Below the pieces are notes generated by a model. That model ran no database searches. It had not been told where the DNA came from and saw nothing but the letters and a program-made list of their open reading frames with translations. Shown one piece after another: positions 24,916-32,815 of a DNA stretch of 64,000 nucleotides. The translations under genes were made by a program, and so were the position numbers. The stretch is from Hyphomicrobiales bacterium (lineage in GTDB: Bacteria > Pseudomonadota > Alphaproteobacteria > Rhizobiales > Rhizobiaceae), in assembly GCA_017305935.1 (NCBI GenBank), contig JAFKJU010000006.1, positions 1 to 64,000 of the forward strand, read 5' to 3'. Numbering within the stretch: the first letter of the stretch is position 1; each line of letters begins with the position of its first letter.

Positions 24916-24929
24916 TTGCGGAAAGCCAA
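24916..24929. promoter_or_regulatory. NnrR/FixK-type box upstream of hemN
   Basis: TTGCGGAAAGCCAA (TTG-N8-CAA, flanked by T and G) lies 63 bases before the hemN start, a position compatible with activation of hemN. Confidence 0.65.
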
Positions 24930-24964
24930 GCAAAGGTATGACGAACGCAAAATTCCGATTTTGT

Positions 24965-24978
24965 TTGCGCGCCGACAA
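24965..24978. promoter_or_regulatory. NnrR-type box upstream of the DUF2249 operon
   Basis: TTGCGCGCCGACAA (TTG-N8-CAA, TTGCG left half, flanked by T and AG) lies 103 bases before the 25082 gene and 112 before hemN. With the second box at 24916 it gives each divergent promoter its own site. Confidence 0.7.
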
Positions 24979-25081
24979 AGTGGCGGGAGAGCTCTGCGAC
25001 TAGTGTCAGAGGGTTCCGGTTGGTTCGGGCCGTATCCGACCGGGGACGAATTCTCAAGCGGCCGCAACGGAAACACCCGAT

Positions 25082-25363
25082 ATGTCTGAACCACAGGAAA
25101 AGCCCTTCATCGACGTCCGCACCGTCCCGCCGCGCGAACGCCATCCGCGCATCTTCGGCATGCTCGGCGCGCTGCTTCCCGGAAAAACCATGCTGATCAC
25201 CAGCGATCACGATCCGCGTCCGTTGCATTACCAGCTTGAAACCAATTTCCCCGGTCAGTTCGGCTGGGATTATCTCGAACAGGGACCGGAGGTCTGGCGC
25301 GTCGAGATCGGCCGGCTGGAAGAAAGCGGCGGCTGTGAATGCTGCTGCGGAACCAACCACTAG
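25082..25363 (+). CDS. DUF2249 protein with Cys-rich tail
   Basis: The 93-residue cytosolic protein contains one DUF2249 domain: IDVRTVPPRERHPRIF, then GKTMLITSDHDPRPLHYQLE and WRVEIGRLE. It ends in GGCECCCG, a possible metal-binding tail. The fold is TusA-like and its role unknown. It opens an operon with a polytopic membrane protein, a two-domain DUF2249 protein and a DUF59 protein, under an NnrR-type box, which suggests a role in NO stress or metal-centre assembly. Confidence 0.85.
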   Translation: MSEPQEKPFIDVRTVPPRERHPRIFGMLGALLPGKTMLITSDHDPRPLHYQLETNFPGQFGWDYLEQGPEVWRVEIGRLEESGGCECCCGTNH

Positions 25364-25483
25364 ACGCATCTCCGGGAAAAACGCGAGGCGGTTTTCCGTC
25401 CTGAACGACGTCGAAACGAAGAGATCGGGCATGTCCGCGCTTTTTGGAGATGCGGAAATAAAAGGCGAAGGAGGAGACACGAT

Positions 25484-26836
25484 ATGCCGGGCGCGACGCT
25501 CTCTCGCTGGACCATGTCCTATTTCGCTGCCGCCTGCCTCATGCTTGTCGTGGGGCAGGGCTTGATGGCGGCGGGCTTTGGCTATCCGGCCGCCGCCATC
25601 GGCGCGCCGGAAACGCTGGTGCTCGTGCATGTCGTCGCCATCGGTTGGCTGAGCCTGCTGATGGTGGGCGCGCTGCTTCAGTTCGTGCCCGTGCTGGTCG
25701 GCCGGCCGCTGGTCGGCGGAAACTATGCCGCGCCGGCCCTGCTGCTGCTCATCGTCGGGCTCATTTGCCTGGTCGCAGGCTTCGTTGCGCTTTCAGGTGC
25801 GGTCGACCTGCCGCTTGTCCTGCTGCCTCTCGGCGGCGGGGCGCTGGTTGCCGGCTTCGGCCTCGTGCTTGCCATTCTCCTGGCCTCGCTGCTGGCGGCG
25901 CGACCGTTGCCCCTGCCGGCGCGCTTCGTTGCGCTCGGACTTGCCGCGCTCGCCGGCACGATCCTGCTCGGCTTCTGCTTCACCCTCGCCCTGTCGGGGG
26001 TCGGCGCCGGATCGCTGCTCGACCGACTCGTCGCCGATGGCGTCAGTCTGCATGCGACCTTCGGCCTCGGCGGCTGGCTCAGCGTGACCGCCATCGGCGT
26101 CAGCTATCGCCTGCTCACCATGTTTCTGCTGGCGCCCGAAAAGGAGCGGCCGACAAGCCACGCGGCATTGCAGGCAACGGGCCTTGCGATGGGACTGCTT
26201 TTCATCTGCATTGCGGCTGTTCTGTTCGGCCTTTCCGGGGAGACCGTGCTTTTTGCCGCCGCGCTGCTGCTGACGCTTGTGGCAGCCTTGCTTTATGGCG
26301 GCGACGTGCTTCACATCTATCGCGCGCGCAAGCGCAAGCAGGCCGAATTGAACATCCGCGCCAGTTTCATCGCCATCGCCGCGCTGCTGGTTGCCATCCT
26401 GCTGGTCAACGTGCCGGCCATGCGTGACGGCGACGGCGTCGCCGCACTCGTTTATCTCTTTGTGTTCGGCTGGCTGACCGGGCTGGGGCTTGCCCAGCTC
26501 TACAAGATTGTCGCTTTCCTGACGTGGCTGGAAGCCTACGGGCCGATCATGGGCCGGGCGCCGATTCCCAGGGTGCAGGATCTGGTCGAGGAAAGCCGCG
26601 CGCGCATTCTGTTCATGCTGTATTATGGCGCGGTCGCCGCCGCGACGCTGGCGCTTTTCGCAGGGGCGTGCGGCCTCTTCCGTATCGTCGTCTTCGCGCA
26701 ACTGGCCGCAACCCTCGCCATCATGCGCGAATTCGTCCGGGCGCGCCGGCTTTCCGCCGTGCCCGCGGCCCTGCGAACCCCGGCCGCCATTGTGCCGCCG
26801 AACCTTTTTCTGCCCCTTACCACGTCAAGGAGATGA
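25484..26836 (+). CDS. Polytopic membrane protein, NnrS/haem-copper-oxidase-like
   Basis: A 450-residue protein with about 12 membrane segments. Conserved-looking histidines occur in LVLVHVVAIGWLSLLMVGAL (segment 2) and GVSLHATFGLGGWLSVTAIG (segment 6), the kind of membrane His seen in haem-binding proteins. Downstream SYRLLTMFLLAP and GLGLAQLYKIVAFLTWLE recur in hypothetical proteins of denitrifiers, as far as I recall. GGAGGAG precedes ATG 25484. It may bind haem and act in NO handling, but the function is not established. Confidence 0.75.
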   Translation: MPGATLSRWTMSYFAAACLMLVVGQGLMAAGFGYPAAAIGAPETLVLVHVVAIGWLSLLMVGALLQFVPVLVGRPLVGGNYAAPALLLLIVGLICLVAGFVALSGAVDLPLVLLPLGGGALVAGFGLVLAILLASLLAARPLPLPARFVALGLAALAGTILLGFCFTLALSGVGAGSLLDRLVADGVSLHATFGLGGWLSVTAIGVSYRLLTMFLLAPEKERPTSHAALQATGLAMGLLFICIAAVLFGLSGETVLFAAALLLTLVAALLYGGDVLHIYRARKRKQAELNIRASFIAIAALLVAILLVNVPAMRDGDGVAALVYLFVFGWLTGLGLAQLYKIVAFLTWLEAYGPIMGRAPIPRVQDLVEESRARILFMLYYGAVAAATLALFAGACGLFRIVVFAQLAATLAIMREFVRARRLSAVPAALRTPAAIVPPNLFLPLTTSRR

Positions 26837-26839
26837 CCG

Positions 26840-27373
26840 ATGCCCGACATTTCTCGTGAGATCACGCCGGCGGTGCTCGACGTGCGGCCTGTCTTGCGCA
26901 ACGGCGGCGAGCCGTTCCAGGCGATCATGCAGGCCGTGCAGGACCTTCTTCCGGGCCAGGCATTGAAGCTGATCGCCACGTTTCGTCCACAGCCCTTGTT
27001 CAACGTCATGGCGAACCGTGGCTTCGACCATGAGGCCCGTGAAATCGAGGGCGGGGATTGGGAAGTGTTGTTCACGCCGCAGAGCGCCGTCGCGGCAGTC
27101 GAAACCTCGCCGGATGCCGACAACCCCGAAACCTGGCCGGAGCCGTCCCGCTATCTCGATCTTGCGCAACTCGACCCTCCCGAGCCGATGGTTCGTATTC
27201 TGACCGCTGTTGAGGAACTGGCGGAGGGCGAGGTGGTGTTTGCGCTGCTTTCCCGCGAGCCGGTCTTCCTCTTTCCCGAATTGACGAAACGCGGCCATCG
27301 CTGGGCCGGGAATTTCGACGCGAGCGGCGCGAGCTACCGGATTTTCGTGCGCGTCGGGCGGCCGGGGAACTGA
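26840..27373 (+). CDS. Tandem DUF2249 protein
   Basis: The 177-residue protein has two TusA-like DUF2249 domains: VLDVRPVLRNGGEPFQAIMQ to about residue 80, then YLDLAQLDPPEPMVRILTAV to the end. It begins three bases after the stop of the upstream membrane protein gene and ends four bases before a DUF59 gene. Three genes packed this tightly suggest one pathway, possibly iron or sulfur transfer during repair of NO-damaged centres. Confidence 0.83.
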   Translation: MPDISREITPAVLDVRPVLRNGGEPFQAIMQAVQDLLPGQALKLIATFRPQPLFNVMANRGFDHEAREIEGGDWEVLFTPQSAVAAVETSPDADNPETWPEPSRYLDLAQLDPPEPMVRILTAVEELAEGEVVFALLSREPVFLFPELTKRGHRWAGNFDASGASYRIFVRVGRPGN

Positions 27374-27377
27374 CGCC

Positions 27378-27671
27378 ATGGACGCAAACGAAAAAGCCAG
27401 GATCGAGCAGGATATCCGCGATGCCCTGCGGCTGGTCATCGACCCGGAACTCGGCAGCAATATCGTCGATCTCGGACTGGTCTACGATGTCCGCGTGGAG
27501 GAGGGCGGCATTGCCCACGTCACCATGACCACGACGACACGCTTCTGTCCGGCAAGCGGTTTTCTCACGCAAGCGGTGGACAATTGCGCCTGGGCCGTGC
27601 CGGGGGTCGAATATGCCGAGGTTCACCTGACCTATGAACCGCCCTGGACGCCGGATATGATGCAGGCGTGA
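27378..27671 (+). CDS. DUF59/MIP18-family metal-sulfur cluster assembly protein
   Basis: The 97-residue protein carries the family signature VIDPELGSNIVDLGLVYDV and the conserved Cys in TRFCPASGFL. Relatives (PaaD, SufT, MIP18) help assemble Fe-S clusters on target enzymes. As last gene of the DUF2249 operon it could mature or repair Fe-S or other metal centres during denitrification. A strong terminator follows 8 bases after its stop. Confidence 0.9.
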   Translation: MDANEKARIEQDIRDALRLVIDPELGSNIVDLGLVYDVRVEEGGIAHVTMTTTTRFCPASGFLTQAVDNCAWAVPGVEYAEVHLTYEPPWTPDMMQA

Positions 27672-27678
27672 CGCCAAC

Positions 27679-27706
27679 GGCCCGGATATCTCTCCGGGCC
27701 GTTTTT
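27679..27706 (+). terminator. Rho-independent terminator after the DUF2249/DUF59 operon
   Basis: GGCCCGG and CCGGGCC pair over an 8-base loop (ATATCTCT) and are followed by GTTTTTATTT. Confidence 0.9.
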
Positions 27707-27845
27707 ATTTGCGGCTCATGCTTTCTTATAATTATTCTAATGTATTTCCAAAATCTATCGTGTGGCGATATTTGGATTCTTGAGGCGGAGAGGCAAGTAT
27801 TACCCGCGTTCATGCCAATATGTCGCACCCGCTCTCAGAAGATGT

Positions 27846-27859
27846 TTGTTCATTCGCAA
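27846..27859. promoter_or_regulatory. NnrR-type box upstream of nirK
   Basis: TTGTTCATTCGCAA (TTG-N8-CAA, flanked by T and AG) lies 76 bases before the nirK start inside an AT-rich region. It is the expected place for NnrR-dependent activation. Confidence 0.75.
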
Positions 27860-27935
27860 AGAGTTCGGCCCGGAAACTCCTAAAACAGGAATGACAGGGC
27901 GAAAGATCGCTCCGTCCTTTAAAAGGAGAGAAGCA

Positions 27936-29078
27936 ATGACCGAGCAGTTTCAGATGACACGCCGCACTATCCTTGGCGGGGCCGCCTTCGCCGGCGTTCT
28001 GACGCCGATCATTGCGGCATCGATGGCGCATGCGGAAGGCACCGCCGCCACAACGGATGCGCCTGCGGGCGCAGTCGATATCTCCAAGCTGGAGCGTGTG
28101 AAGATCGAGCTCGTCAAGCCGCCCTTCGTTCACGCCCACACCCAGAAGGCGGTCGGCGACCCGAAGATTTACGAAGTCACCATGACGATCGAGGAAAAGA
28201 AGATGATCCTCGACGACAAGGGCACCGAAGTCCATGCCATGACCTTCAACGGTTCTGTCCCCGGCCCGATGATCGTCGTCCATCAGAACGACTATGTCGA
28301 ACTGACGCTGATCAACCCCGAAAGCAACACGTTGCAGCATAATATCGACTTCCATGCGGCAACCGGCGGCCTTGGCGGCGGCGCGCTGACGGTGGTCAAC
28401 CCCGGCGAACGGACCGTGCTGCGCTTCAAGGCCACCAAGGCCGGCGTCTTCGTCTACCACTGCGCACCTCCCGGAATGGTGCCCTGGCACGTCACGTCCG
28501 GCATGAACGGCGCCATCATGGTGCTGCCGCGCGAAGGACTGACGGACGGGCATGGCAAGGAACTGGCCTATGACCGGATCTACTATGTCGGCGAGCAGGA
28601 CTTCTACGTTCCCCGCGACGCTGACGGGAACTACAAGAAATACGAGTCTGCCGGCGATGCCTATGCCGATACGGTCGAGGTGATGCGCACGCTGACCCCG
28701 ACCCACATCGTCTTCAACGGGGCCGTCGGCGCCCTGACCGGCGACAATGCGCTGAAGGCAAAGGTCGGGGAAAAGGTGCTGATCGTCCACTCGCAGGCCA
28801 ATCGTGACACGCGTCCGCACCTGATCGGCGGCCATGGCGATTACGTCTGGGCGACCGGGAAGTTCCGCAACATCCCCGATGTGGATCAGGAAACCTGGTT
28901 CATTCCGGGCGGCACGGCGGGGGCGGCATTCTATACTTTCCAGCAGCCCGGCATCTATGCCTATGTCAACCACAATCTGATCGAGGCATTCGAACTGGGC
29001 GCGGCCGCGCATTTCACCGTGACCGGCGAGTGGAACAACGATCTGATGACTTCGCTGACCCCGCCAAACGGCGCATGA
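27936..29078 (+). CDS. nirK: NirK, copper-containing nitrite reductase
   Basis: The 380-residue periplasmic enzyme reduces nitrite to NO. The leader [14 protein letters not shown] is a twin-arginine signal. Every ligand is present with a constant offset of 40 from the Alcaligenes-type numbering: type 1 copper H135, C176, H185, M190; type 2 copper H140, H175, H346; catalytic D138 and H295. It is a class I, two-domain NirK. AAAGGAGAG precedes ATG 27936. Pseudoazurin at the left edge is the likely donor. A 10-bp hairpin and a repeat separate it from nirV. Confidence 0.98.
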   Translation: MTEQFQMTRRTILGGAAFAGVLTPIIAASMAHAEGTAATTDAPAGAVDISKLERVKIELVKPPFVHAHTQKAVGDPKIYEVTMTIEEKKMILDDKGTEVHAMTFNGSVPGPMIVVHQNDYVELTLINPESNTLQHNIDFHAATGGLGGGALTVVNPGERTVLRFKATKAGVFVYHCAPPGMVPWHVTSGMNGAIMVLPREGLTDGHGKELAYDRIYYVGEQDFYVPRDADGNYKKYESAGDAYADTVEVMRTLTPTHIVFNGAVGALTGDNALKAKVGEKVLIVHSQANRDTRPHLIGGHGDYVWATGKFRNIPDVDQETWFIPGGTAGAAFYTFQQPGIYAYVNHNLIEAFELGAAAHFTVTGEWNNDLMTSLTPPNGA

Positions 29079-29090
29079 CGCTGGCAGTTC

Positions 29091-29119
29091 GACATGCCCG
29101 ACCCTCGTGCGGGCATGTC
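29091..29119 (+). terminator. Hairpin after nirK
   Basis: GACATGCCCG (29091-29100) and CGGGCATGTC (29110-29119) form a perfect 10-bp stem over a 9-base loop, 13 bases after the nirK stop. The following bases are GC-rich, so it may stabilise nirK mRNA or attenuate read-through into nirV. Confidence 0.6.
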
Positions 29120-29193
29120 CGCTCCGACCCGGGGCCGCTGCTGGCGGCCCGGTCAATCGTCGCTTGAGAGCGCCGTTCGGTCTGACTGGTTCA

Positions 29194-29265
29194 GATCGAC
29201 ACTCTAAGCTCTTTTGCTTGAAGCATAATCTTGTCGATCCTCGTTTCACTCCGGCCGGATTATGC
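29194..29265. repeat. Rhizobial palindromic intergenic repeat between nirK and nirV
   Basis: The stretch GTTCAGATCGACACTCTAAG, then AGCATAATCTTGTCGATCC and GGATTATGC resembles the abundant rhizobial repeat of the type GTTTCAGATCGACACTCTA...GCATGATCTT. GCATAATC (29223-29230) and GATTATGC (29258-29265) are its inverted ends. The copy is degenerate. Confidence 0.6.
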
Positions 29266-29299
29266 GCCAAGCATTTCGATGTAACGCGTGGAGGCCGCC

Positions 29300-30214
29300 A
29301 TGGCTGCGCTGACGTCAACCCTCGAGAATTCCTGGACTTCGCTTGCTTTCCCAATCCTGCTGCTGACCGCGCTTGTCGGCGGCGTCGCGGTGAAAACCGG
29401 CCTTGTCGACCTTGCCCCCGCCGGTCCGGTGCTGGCCGCACCGGCGACCGTGGACATCGCGCCGCGCAGTTTCAGCTATCGCGAGAATGGCGAATATTAC
29501 CGCAATGGCTTCGCGGTCGACGGACCGATGACGACGATTACCGTCAAACATACGCTGACGATCATGAAATACCAGGTGACCTCAGCCGATTATGAACGCT
29601 GCGTGGCCGATCAGGTGTGCGCCCCGGCCGAACCCGGCTTTCTTTCCGCGCAAACGGCGGATATGCCGGCAACAGGGGTCAGCTATGACGATGCAGCCGT
29701 CTATGCCCGCTGGCTGAGCGATCGCACCGGCATGGTCTGGATGTTACCGAGCGATCAGGATCTGGCCTTCGCCGCCGGCGAGCGTTTTCCCGACGACGCG
29801 CTCGGCGTCGATGCCGCGAGCACCAACCCGGCCGACCGTTGGCTTGCCGATTATCGCCGCGAAGCCGCGCGCAAGGCGTCGCGCGATCCCATGCCGCAAC
29901 CGCTTGGGCACTTCGGCGAAAACGAATACGGGCTCGCCGATTTTGCTGGCAATGTCTGGGAATGGACCACGAGTTGCAACCGGCGCGTCAATCTGGACAC
30001 GGCCGGGAAGGTGGCGAGCGCCGATTCCTCCTGCGGCGTCCACATCGCAAGCGGCAAGCACCGGGCGGCCATGAGCGCTTTCATCCGCAACCCCAAAGGC
30101 GGCGGCTGCGCGGTCGGTGTGCCCCCTGATAATGTCGGCTTCCGCCTGATCCGTGACACGCACTGGTATGCGCCGCTGCTTCAAAAACTCCGGGCGCGGG
30201 GGATAGAGATCTGA
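29300..30214 (+). CDS. nirV: NirV, FGE-sulfatase-domain protein
   Basis: The 304-residue protein has an N-terminal membrane segment or signal anchor (SLAFPILLLTALVGGVAV) and a formylglycine-generating-enzyme-like domain with GVSYDDAAVYARWLSDRTG, GLADFAGNVWEWTTSC and VGFRLIRD. NirV typically follows nirK in alphaproteobacteria and its role is unsettled, with maturation of NirK proposed. I chose ATG 29300 after GTGGAGG; GTG 29288 is possible. Confidence 0.93.
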   Translation: MAALTSTLENSWTSLAFPILLLTALVGGVAVKTGLVDLAPAGPVLAAPATVDIAPRSFSYRENGEYYRNGFAVDGPMTTITVKHTLTIMKYQVTSADYERCVADQVCAPAEPGFLSAQTADMPATGVSYDDAAVYARWLSDRTGMVWMLPSDQDLAFAAGERFPDDALGVDAASTNPADRWLADYRREAARKASRDPMPQPLGHFGENEYGLADFAGNVWEWTTSCNRRVNLDTAGKVASADSSCGVHIASGKHRAAMSAFIRNPKGGGCAVGVPPDNVGFRLIRDTHWYAPLLQKLRARGIEI

Positions 30215-30387
30215 TAACTTTCGCGCCATGACCTGTTCCTGCTGACCGGCGAGACCGCCGATCCACAAATGTTGGCAATCCGGATCCCGCCGAACGGCGA
30301 TCTTTGCGAGGCGCGCAGGGTGGATTCTTGCCGTAAACTTGATATCTCCTAGCCCCTGCGCAATGAAAACCGCCGGGAGGAGAGATC

Positions 30388-31038
30388 GTGAGTGTTCCGG
30401 ACGCCTCCAGGGCGAAGAGGGCGGCGGCCGGGCGCATGACGCGGGAGGCGTGGGTCGAGGCGGGCATTGCGGCGCTCATGGAAGAGGGCATCGCCAATGT
30501 GAAGATCCAGGTGATGGCCAGGACGCTGGCCGTGTCGCGGTCCAGTTTCTACTGGTTTTTCGCCGATTTGCAGGAATTGCATCGGGAACTGCTCGAATAC
30601 TGGCTGCGCAAGAACACCAGCCCGATCATCGAGCGGGCGCTGCGCCCCGCGCCGACGGTGACGAAAGCGGTGTGCCATATCTTCGAATGCTGGGTGGATC
30701 CGGGGCTTTTCAATCCGCGGCTCGATGCGGCAGTGCGTTCCTGGGGGCAGGTGGATGCGGCGGTGCGCGAGGTGGTCGACCAGGCGGACGACCAGCGCGT
30801 CGATGCCGTGACCCGCATGTTCCTGCGTTACGGCTATCCGGAGCAGGAAGCCTTCATCCGCGCACGCGTCCTCTATTTCACGCAGATCGGTCACTACACG
30901 CTCGGCATGCGCGACGACCGCGACATGCGGCTGCGCCTGCTGCAGCCCTATCTGCTCAGCTTTACCGGCCGCGAGGGCTCGGATGACGAGGTCGCGGCTT
31001 TCGAGGAACTCGCGCGTCGGGTCCAGCCGGACGGCTGA
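30388..31038 (+). CDS. TetR-family regulator
   Basis: The 216-residue protein has a TetR N-terminal helix-turn-helix (REAWVEAGIAALMEEGIANV, then MARTLAVSRSSFYWFFADLQ) and a helical ligand domain. The start is GTG 30388 after GGGAGGAGAG. It lies upstream of soxBDAG on the same strand, and a strong inverted repeat (31128-31149) sits between. It is the likely repressor of sarcosine oxidase genes, responding to a betaine- or sarcosine-related ligand. Confidence 0.9.
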   Translation: MSVPDASRAKRAAAGRMTREAWVEAGIAALMEEGIANVKIQVMARTLAVSRSSFYWFFADLQELHRELLEYWLRKNTSPIIERALRPAPTVTKAVCHIFECWVDPGLFNPRLDAAVRSWGQVDAAVREVVDQADDQRVDAVTRMFLRYGYPEQEAFIRARVLYFTQIGHYTLGMRDDRDMRLRLLQPYLLSFTGREGSDDEVAAFEELARRVQPDG

Positions 31039-31127
31039 AAACGGGCATCTCTGTACACGCCGAAATATCCGGATACCAAGGCGGGATGCGGTGGATAAGC
31101 TGCAGTTTCGCATCACTTTCCGCAATG

Positions 31128-31149
31128 CTCTGGACATTTGTGTCCAGAG
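31128..31149. promoter_or_regulatory. Candidate TetR operator before soxB
   Basis: CTCTGGACA and TGTCCAGAG are perfect 9-base arms around TTTG. It lies 90 bases after the TetR stop and 119 bases before soxB. No second copy is seen upstream of the tetR gene. Confidence 0.68.
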
Positions 31150-31267
31150 GGAATACGCATGATGCCGGACCGGGCGTCGGAGGCCCGGAGGGGACGGTTT
31201 TTTCATCCATGGGGCAGCGCATGACGCGACACTCGGCCTTGCCATCTTGCCGCCGCGCAGGCGCGCG

Positions 31268-32521
31268 ATGACCCGGCACTATTCGGTATTCTCGCTCTTC
31301 AAGGAAGGCCTCAGGGGCCAGAAGGGCTGGCAGCAGGCCTGGCGCTCGCCGCAACCGAAACCGCGCTACGACATCTTGATCATCGGCGGCGGCGGTCATG
31401 GTCTGGCGACGGCCTATTACCTCGCCAAGACGCACAATATCCGCAATATCGCGATCATCGAGAAGGGCTGGCTCGGCGGCGGCAATACCGGGCGCAACAC
31501 CACCGTCGTGCGCTCCAACTATTTCTTCCCCGAGAGCACGGCGCTCTACGAGATGGCCCTGAAGCTCTATGAGGGGCTCGGCCGCGATCTCAACTACAAC
31601 ATCATGCTGTCCCAGCGCGGCATCATCACGCTCGCCCATAGCGAGGCGGAGATGGAGATGGCGGCGCGCACCGTCAACGCCATGCAGATCAACGGCACGG
31701 ATGCCGAACTCTTCGGCATCGACGACGTGCGCCGCGTTCTGCCGCTTCTCAATGTCTCGCCGCAGGCGCGCTATCCGGTGTTCGGCGGCGTCTGGCAGGG
31801 GCGGGCCGGCACGGCGCGCCACGATGCGGTCGCCTGGGGCTATGCGCGCGCCGCCGACCGGCTGGGCGTCGATATCATCCAGTCCTGCGAGGTCGAGGAT
31901 TTTTTGATCGAAGGCGGCAGGTGCCGCGGCGTCAGGACCAGCCGCGGCGAAATCCGCGCCGAGCGCACCGGGATGGTCGTCGCCGGCCATTCCTCGCATC
32001 TGGCGACCAAGGCGGGTTTCCGCCTGCCGATCACTTCCTATGCTTTGCAGGCCTGCGTGTCCGAGCCGATCAAGCCGGTGCTCGATACCGTCGTGCTGTC
32101 TCCGGGAACCGGCACCTATGCCAGCCAGTCGGACAAGGGCGAGATGGTCGTCGGCGGGGCGCTCGACCGGGTGCCCTCCTATGGCCAGCGCGGCAACCTG
32201 CCGGTGCTGGAGGAGGTGGTCTCGGGCCTGCTCGAAATGTTCCCGTCCTTCCGCCAGCTCCGGCTGATGCGACAATGGGCGGGCATCGTCGACGTGACGC
32301 CGGATTCCTCGCCGATCCTCGGGGAAAGCCCGCTGCCGGGCCTGTTCCTGAATTGCGGCTGGGGCACGGGCGGTTTCAAGGCCATTCCGGCCGGCGGCAC
32401 GCTGCTCGCCCATCTGCTGGCGACCGGCAAGCATCACGATGTCAGCCGCCCCTTCGATCTCGACCGTTTTTCGCGCGGGCGATTGATCGATGAGGCTGCC
32501 GGCTCCGGCATCGCGCATTAG
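31268..32521 (+). CDS. soxB: Sarcosine oxidase subunit beta
   Basis: The 417-residue FAD-dependent subunit has the dinucleotide motif ILIIGGGGHGLATAYYLAK (about residues 36-54), NTGRNTTVVRSNYFF and the C-terminal DVTPDSSPILGESPLPGLF. It oxidises sarcosine to glycine and passes formaldehyde units to folate through the alpha subunit. ATG 31268 starts the family's usual MTRHYSVFSL. It heads the operon soxBDAG in the standard rhizobial order. Confidence 0.96.
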   Translation: MTRHYSVFSLFKEGLRGQKGWQQAWRSPQPKPRYDILIIGGGGHGLATAYYLAKTHNIRNIAIIEKGWLGGGNTGRNTTVVRSNYFFPESTALYEMALKLYEGLGRDLNYNIMLSQRGIITLAHSEAEMEMAARTVNAMQINGTDAELFGIDDVRRVLPLLNVSPQARYPVFGGVWQGRAGTARHDAVAWGYARAADRLGVDIIQSCEVEDFLIEGGRCRGVRTSRGEIRAERTGMVVAGHSSHLATKAGFRLPITSYALQACVSEPIKPVLDTVVLSPGTGTYASQSDKGEMVVGGALDRVPSYGQRGNLPVLEEVVSGLLEMFPSFRQLRLMRQWAGIVDVTPDSSPILGESPLPGLFLNCGWGTGGFKAIPAGGTLLAHLLATGKHHDVSRPFDLDRFSRGRLIDEAAGSGIAH

Positions 32522-32530
32522 GAGGTTTCC

Positions 32531-32815
32531 ATGCAGCTTTTTCCATGCCCCTTCTGCGGCCCGCGCAGCGAGAGCGAATTTCATTTCGGCGGCGATGCCG
32601 GCAACCATCGCCCGGAAGGGTTTCGCACCGTCACCGACGGCGAATGGACCGCCTATCTCTACGAGCGCAACAATCCGCGCGGGGCGGCGAACGAAATCTG
32701 GATGCACATGACCTGCGGCGAAATTTTCCGTATGGAGCGGGATACCGTGCATCACCGTGTGGCGCAGTCTTTCGCGCTCGGAGAGGGAGACGGCCATGAC
32801 GGCATGGCGTACTGA
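32531..32815 (+). CDS. soxD: Sarcosine oxidase subunit delta
   Basis: The 94-residue subunit carries the zinc site C6-P-F-C9 ... H59-x2-C62, as in known heterotetrameric sarcosine oxidases. AGGAGG precedes ATG 32531. Its 3' end overlaps soxA by 20 bases. Confidence 0.95.
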   Translation: MQLFPCPFCGPRSESEFHFGGDAGNHRPEGFRTVTDGEWTAYLYERNNPRGAANEIWMHMTCGEIFRMERDTVHHRVAQSFALGEGDGHDGMAY

